Below, in pieces: positions 42,237 to 46,089 of a stretch of DNA of 46,089 bases. The DNA is taken from the NCBI RefSeq assembly GCF_018332475.1, contig NZ_BOQB01000054.1:1-46089 (forward strand). The letters run 5' to 3'. This DNA comes from Bacillus sanguinis. GTDB taxonomy: Bacteria; Bacillota; Bacilli; Bacillales; Bacillaceae_G. The position numbers and the translations under genes are program-made. Under the pieces are notes generated by a model, which saw only the letters and a program-made list of their open reading frames with translations, did no database searches and had not been told where the DNA came from. Every line of letters begins with the position of its first letter. The first letter of the stretch is position 1.

Positions 42237-43220
42237 ATGGCTGTAATGTCTTATATTGATGCTATTACATTAGCAATGCGCGAAGAAATGGAACGCGATG
42301 AGAAAGTATTCGTTTTAGGTGAAGATGTTGGTAAAAAAGGTGGCGTATTTAAAGCGACACACGGTTTGTATGATCAATTTGGTGAAGATCGTGCGCTTGA
42401 TGCACCGCTTGCAGAATCTGCAATTGCTGGGGTAGCAATTGGTGCGGCAATGTATGGTATGCGTCCAATCGCTGAAATGCAGTTTGCTGACTTCATCATG
42501 CCGGCAGTAAACCAAATTGTTTCTGAGGCAGCAAAAATTCGTTATCGTTCTAATAATGATTGGACTTGTCCAGTTACAATTCGTGCGCCATTTGGCGGGG
42601 GGGTTCACGGTGCATTGTATCATTCACAATCTGTGGAAGCGATGTTTGCAAACCAACCAGGTTTAAAAATTGTTATCCCTTCTACACCATATGATGCAAA
42701 AGGCTTATTAAAAGCAGCAATTCGTGATGAAGATCCAGTATTATTCTTTGAACATAAACGTGCATATCGTTTAATTAAAGGTGAAGTGCCAGAAGATGAT
42801 TACGTATTACCAATCGGAAAAGCAGATGTAAAACGCGAAGGTGATGATATTACTGTTATCACGTACGGATTATGTGTTCACTTTGCACTTCAAGCAGCTG
42901 AAAAGTTAGCGCAAGATGGCATCTCTGCACACGTTCTTGATTTACGTACTGTATATCCATTAGATAAAGAAGCAATTATTGAAGCAGCTTCTAAAACAGG
43001 TAAAGTTCTTCTTGTAACAGAAGACAATAAAGAAGGAAGTATTATGAGTGAAGTGGCAGCAATTATTGCTGAAAACTGTCTGTTTGATTTAGATGCACCA
43101 ATCGCACGTCTTGCAGGTCCAGATGTTCCAGCAATGCCATATGCACCAACAATGGAAAAATTCTTTATGGTAAATCCAGATAAAGTTGAAAAAGCAATGC
43201 GTGAACTTGCGGAATTTTAA
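42237..43220 (+). CDS. bkdAB: 2-oxoisovalerate dehydrogenase E1 component, beta subunit
   Basis: The 327-residue subunit has the transketolase pyrimidine domain (LGEDVGKKGGVFKATHGL, with ALDAPLAESAIAGVAIGAA and EMQFADFIMPAVNQ) and the C-terminal domain with the ICFV-like VTEDNKEGSIMSEVAAIIAE (about 260-280). It forms the E1 heterotetramer with BkdAA, 13 bases upstream, and the gap to bkdB is 15 bases. GGGGGGAACG is the ribosome-binding site. Confidence 0.97.
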   Translation: MAVMSYIDAITLAMREEMERDEKVFVLGEDVGKKGGVFKATHGLYDQFGEDRALDAPLAESAIAGVAIGAAMYGMRPIAEMQFADFIMPAVNQIVSEAAKIRYRSNNDWTCPVTIRAPFGGGVHGALYHSQSVEAMFANQPGLKIVIPSTPYDAKGLLKAAIRDEDPVLFFEHKRAYRLIKGEVPEDDYVLPIGKADVKREGDDITVITYGLCVHFALQAAEKLAQDGISAHVLDLRTVYPLDKEAIIEAASKTGKVLLVTEDNKEGSIMSEVAAIIAENCLFDLDAPIARLAGPDVPAMPYAPTMEKFFMVNPDKVEKAMRELAEF

Positions 43221-43235
43221 TCGGGGGGACTATAC

Positions 43236-44555
43236 ATGGCTGTAGAAAATATTACAATGCCTCAGCTCGGGGAGAGCGTTACAGAGGGTACAATTAGTAA
43301 ATGGCTCGTTAATGTTGGCGATCACGTAAACAAATATGATCCGCTTGCAGAAGTAATGACTGATAAAGTGAATGCTGAAGTACCATCTTCTTTCACTGGT
43401 ATTGTGAAAGAGTTAATCGCTGGTGAAGGTGATACGTTAGCTGTAGGTGAAGTAGTTTGTGTGATTCAAGTAGAAGGCGCAGATGAAGTAGCAGCGACAG
43501 CTGTTGAGGAGAAAACAAAAGAAGAACCAAAGGCAGAAGTAGCTACGCCTGAAAAAGCACCGAAAGCAAAACAACCAACTGATGGAAAACCTCGTTTTTC
43601 ACCAGCTGTGTTAAAACTTGCGGGCGAACATAACGTTGATTTAGATCTAGTAGAAGGTACGGGAGCAAACGGCCGTATCACTCGTAAAGATATTTTAAAG
43701 CTAGTGGAATCAGGAAATATTCCGCAAGCAGGTGCGGCGAAGAAAGAGGAAGCGGTAGCGGCAGTAGTAGAAGCGCGTCCAGAAGCACCAAAAGCAGCGC
43801 CAGTAGCACAAAAAGTAGAAGCTGCGAAACCAGTTTCTGTACCAACAATGCCTGGCGATATCGAAATTCCAGTAACAGGTGTGCGTAAAGCAATTGCAGC
43901 GAACATGTTACGTAGTAAACATGAAGCGCCACACGCTTGGATGATGATTGAAGTAGATGTGACAAACCTTGTGTCATACCGTAATTCAATTAAAGGCGAT
44001 TTCAAAAAACGCGAAGGCTTTAACTTAACATTCTTTGCTTTCTTCGTAAAAGCAGTAGCACAAGCGTTAAAAGAGTATCCTCAAATCAATTCAATGTGGG
44101 CTGGCGATAAGATCGTTCAGAAGAAAGATATTAACCTTTCTATCGCTGTTGCAACAGAGGATGAACTATTTGTACCAGTAATTAAACACGCGGACGAGAA
44201 GACAATTAAAGGTATCGCTCGTGAAATTACAGAACTTGCAGGAAAAGTACGTACGAAATCGTTAAAAGCGGACGAAATGCAAGGCGGAACATTTACAATT
44301 AATAACACAGGGTCATTCGGTTCCGTTCAATCTATGGGTATTATTAATTACCCACAAGCGGCTATTTTACAAGTTGAATCAATTGTAAAACGCCCAGTAA
44401 TTATGGAAAATGGCATGTTCGGTGCTCGCGACATGGTTAACTTATGTTTATCACTTGATCACCGTGTACTAGATGGCCTAATTTGTGGTAAGTTCTTAGG
44501 ACGTGTAAAAGAAATTCTAGAAAACACGTCAGAAAATAATACATCTGTCTATTAA
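43236..44555 (+). CDS. bkdB: Lipoamide acyltransferase (E2) of the branched-chain complex
   Basis: E2 forms the core of the complex and transfers the acyl group to CoA. The 439-residue protein has one lipoyl domain with Lys44 (VMTDKVNAEVPS), two Ala/Pro/Glu/Lys linkers, a peripheral-subunit-binding domain (about 118-155: RFSPAVLKLAGEHNVDL), and the acyltransferase domain (about 215-439) with the LDHRVLDGLICG active site His and Asp. It is the last gene of the operon, with a terminator 1-2 bases after the stop codon. The long Ala-rich linker is encoded in repeats such as GCAGAAGTAGC. Confidence 0.97.
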   Translation: MAVENITMPQLGESVTEGTISKWLVNVGDHVNKYDPLAEVMTDKVNAEVPSSFTGIVKELIAGEGDTLAVGEVVCVIQVEGADEVAATAVEEKTKEEPKAEVATPEKAPKAKQPTDGKPRFSPAVLKLAGEHNVDLDLVEGTGANGRITRKDILKLVESGNIPQAGAAKKEEAVAAVVEARPEAPKAAPVAQKVEAAKPVSVPTMPGDIEIPVTGVRKAIAANMLRSKHEAPHAWMMIEVDVTNLVSYRNSIKGDFKKREGFNLTFFAFFVKAVAQALKEYPQINSMWAGDKIVQKKDINLSIAVATEDELFVPVIKHADEKTIKGIAREITELAGKVRTKSLKADEMQGGTFTINNTGSFGSVQSMGIINYPQAAILQVESIVKRPVIMENGMFGARDMVNLCLSLDHRVLDGLICGKFLGRVKEILENTSENNTSVY

Positions 44556-44556
44556 T

Positions 44557-44583
44557 AAAAAGCTCGCTTATGCGAGCTTTTTA
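44557..44583 (+). terminator. bkd operon terminator
   Basis: AAAAAGCTCGC (44557-44567) and GCGAGCTTTTT (44572-44582) pair perfectly around TTAT; the T-run is part of the 3' arm. Confidence 0.92.
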
Positions 44584-44895
44584 TCGTCTTATTTCTTCAT
44601 TTGCATCCCTACTATATGTACAACACTTTTCCTGGCAATCTTACAATGAACGAGTATGTATTAGAAATTTACGAAAATACATTGCTGATATAGGGTATAT
44701 AGATATAAAATAAGAAAAGAATAATTTTTTGGCAAATCTTACTGACGAAACTGTAGTATAATATATTGTATTGTATGAAAAAGAGAGTTATTCTATATAA
44801 GTGTTTTATAGATAATGTGTAATCAGTCGTCAAAACATGAAGAATGTTGACTCCTGGTTTTTTATTTTGCTGTAACAATGTTTCAGGAGGATGTC
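44584..44895. other. Gene-free leader region of the RodA/FtsW gene
   Basis: The 312 bases hold no gene. A consensus TATAAT lies at 44757-44762, with no good -35 at the normal spacing. About 60 bases further down begins a hairpin-rich segment described separately. Confidence 0.5.
44825..44889 (+). promoter_or_regulatory. Leader that could mask the RodA/FtsW ribosome-binding site
   Basis: AACAT (44834-44838) and ATGTT (44844-44848) form a hairpin that extends weakly outward. It is followed by CTCCTGG and TTTTTTATTTT (44858-44868), like a terminator or attenuator. CTCCTG (44851-44856) is also fully complementary to the CAGGAG Shine-Dalgarno (44884-44889). Two alternative foldings are therefore possible. 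Confidence 0.4.
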
Positions 44896-46074
44896 ATGAA
44901 AAGAAGTACCGAGTTTCTAAAAAGTTTAGATGTAAAATTAATATTAATTTTGTTTGCATTATGTGTTACGAGTATAGCTGCTATATATAGCAGTCAACAA
45001 ACTGGCCAATATGGGGCTGAGAATTTTGCTTTGAAACAAGGTCTTAACTACATAATTGGAATTGTAATGTTGCTTCTTGTTGCAAGTGTTGATTCGGATC
45101 AGCTACAAAAACTATCTTGGCCATTGTATATTGCTACATTTGCTTCGATTATTTTATTGAAGATATTACCAGTTTCGAACTTTACACCTGAAATACTTGG
45201 GGCAAAAAGATGGTTTAGGTTTCCAGCAATTGGAGCTATTCAGCCATCGGAGTTTTTCAAAATTGCACTGGTTATGCTAGTAGCAAATTTAGCAGTAAAA
45301 CATAATACGCAGTATATAGTTCGAACATTTAAAACAGACCTAATACTAATAGGGAAGGTAATGTTAGTAGCTATTCCTCCTACGGCTGTTGTATATAGCC
45401 AACCGGATACAGGGATGGTGTTCTTATATGCCGCTGCAATTGCATGTATTTTATTTATGTCAGGTATTCAGAAGAAATTGATAGCGTTATGTACAGTTAT
45501 TCCGGTGACTGTATTATCTACGTTAATATTTATTTACGTAAGGTATGAGGATTTCTTCTTTAATAATTTAGTTACGTTACTAAAACCTCACCAACAATCA
45601 CGTATTGTAGGTTGGTTAAATCCATTTGAAAATGCAGATCAAGGTTATCAAACGCAGCAATCGATTTTAGCTGTAGGTAGTGGCGGTATGGAAGGGAAAG
45701 GATTTGGCGAAGGGAACGTCTATATCCCTGAGAAGCATACTGACTTTATTTTCGCTACAATTGCTGAAGAAGGTGGATTTATCGTAGCAGCGTTAGTTGT
45801 CTTCTTGTTCCTATTACTACTATATCGAACAATTATTATCGGTTATTCTGCTGATAATTTATTCGGTACATTATTATGTGCTGGAGCAATTGGGATATTA
45901 ACGGTTCAAATATTCCAAAACATCGGTATGATCGTTGGATTAATGCCTGTAAAAGGGATTGCATTACCTTTCTTATCGTATGGGGGAAGTTCCTTGTTCT
46001 CAAATATGATTATGATGGGTCTTATATTATCGGTACGAAAAACGTATAAAAAGTATATGTTTTCTGTTAAGTAA
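44896..46074 (+). CDS. SEDS-family RodA/FtsW-type cell-wall protein
   Basis: SEDS proteins polymerise lipid II into peptidoglycan glycan strands with a partner class B PBP. The 392-residue protein has about ten membrane helices, the extracellular segment (about 195-255) with IVGWLNPFENADQGYQTQQSILAVGSGG, the EKHTDFIFATIAEEGGF motif (Asp of the active site) and MPVKGIALPFLSYGGSSLFSNM. The sequence is RodA-like rather than clearly FtsW or SpoVE, and B. cereus group genomes have several paralogues. ATG 44896 is chosen since CAGGAGG lies 6 bases upstream; ATG 44878 would put that site inside the gene. A terminator probably follows beyond the window. Confidence 0.93.
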   Translation: MKRSTEFLKSLDVKLILILFALCVTSIAAIYSSQQTGQYGAENFALKQGLNYIIGIVMLLLVASVDSDQLQKLSWPLYIATFASIILLKILPVSNFTPEILGAKRWFRFPAIGAIQPSEFFKIALVMLVANLAVKHNTQYIVRTFKTDLILIGKVMLVAIPPTAVVYSQPDTGMVFLYAAAIACILFMSGIQKKLIALCTVIPVTVLSTLIFIYVRYEDFFFNNLVTLLKPHQQSRIVGWLNPFENADQGYQTQQSILAVGSGGMEGKGFGEGNVYIPEKHTDFIFATIAEEGGFIVAALVVFLFLLLLYRTIIIGYSADNLFGTLLCAGAIGILTVQIFQNIGMIVGLMPVKGIALPFLSYGGSSLFSNMIMMGLILSVRKTYKKYMFSVK

Positions 46075-46089
46075 AAAAGCTGATTCGTT

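Noticed and set aside
43466-44005. 179-codon minus-strand frame inside bkdB
   Set aside because: It is antisense to the Ala/Pro-rich linker of bkdB; repeats such as GCAGAAGTAGC leave the complementary frame open. There is no ribosome-binding site or conservation.
44729-44762. TTGGCA and TATAAT as a sigma-A promoter of the RodA/FtsW gene
   Set aside because: The spacing is 22 bases, outside the usual 16-18; only the -10 box is kept as a weak signal.

Overview
The window is chromosomal DNA of a low-GC, endospore-forming Firmicute, and almost certainly a member of the Bacillus cereus group. It carries the complete spoIIIA operon, spoIVB, spo0A and spore photoproduct lyase. Protein lengths and gene order follow the Bacillus chromosome between mntR and the bkd operon (mntR, yqhP/Q/R, aroQ, pepQ-like, efp, yqhV, spoIIIAA-AH, accBC, yqhY, nusB, folD, xseAB, ispA, dxs, tlyA, ahrC, recN, spoIVB, spo0A, yqiK, yqzF, bkdR, ptb-bcd-buk-lpdV-bkdAA-AB-B). 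The ptb and bcd products look like the B. cereus forms. I see no tRNA, rRNA, CRISPR array, phage or insertion sequence.

Layout. 1-3.3 kb: an unrecognised proline-rich protein, a PadR regulator with a small membrane-protein partner, a tandem palindromic operator, and splB reading the other way. 3.4-9.7 kb: mntR, a HAD phosphatase, yqhP and yqhQ on the minus strand, then yqhR-aroQ-pepQ-efp, ending at a bidirectional terminator that faces a GNAT/membrane-protein pair. 9.9-15.4 kb: yqhV and the eight-gene spoIIIA operon (forespore-mother cell channel). 15.5-18.5 kb: a small membrane protein and the accB-accC-yqhY fatty-acid operon behind a long structured leader. 18.8-28.2 kb: nusB, folD, exonuclease VII, isoprenoid genes (ispA, dxs), tlyA, ahrC and recN. 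28.3-30.7 kb: spoIVB and spo0A. 30.7-33.1 kb: a lineage-variable patch holding a frameshifted gene remnant, a GT-C-type membrane protein and a 48-residue YycC-like gene. 33.1-44.6 kb: yqiK, yqzF, bkdR and the sigma-54-dependent bkd operon. 44.9 kb to the end: a RodA/FtsW-family gene.

How the genes work together. Spo0A commits the cell to sporulation; SpoIIIAA-AH build the engulfment-stage channel; SpoIVB, secreted from the forespore, triggers sigma-K; SplB repairs spore DNA at germination. AccBC makes malonyl-CoA, while the bkd cluster turns Leu/Ile/Val into branched acyl-CoA primers and recovers ATP through Ptb/Buk. BkdR, encoded just upstream, activates a near-consensus -24/-12 promoter from what looks like a tandem enhancer overlapping its own stop codon.

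Most of the window is ordinary core chromosome, and I did not find a new defence or mobile system. The points most worth checking are the absence of a canonical start codon in spoIIIAD (AUC is the best candidate), a perfect 7-3-7 palindrome on the accB promoter, the tandem BkdR-like enhancer, the paired PadR operators, a leader upstream of rodA that can mask its ribosome-binding site, and the degraded gene beside spo0A.
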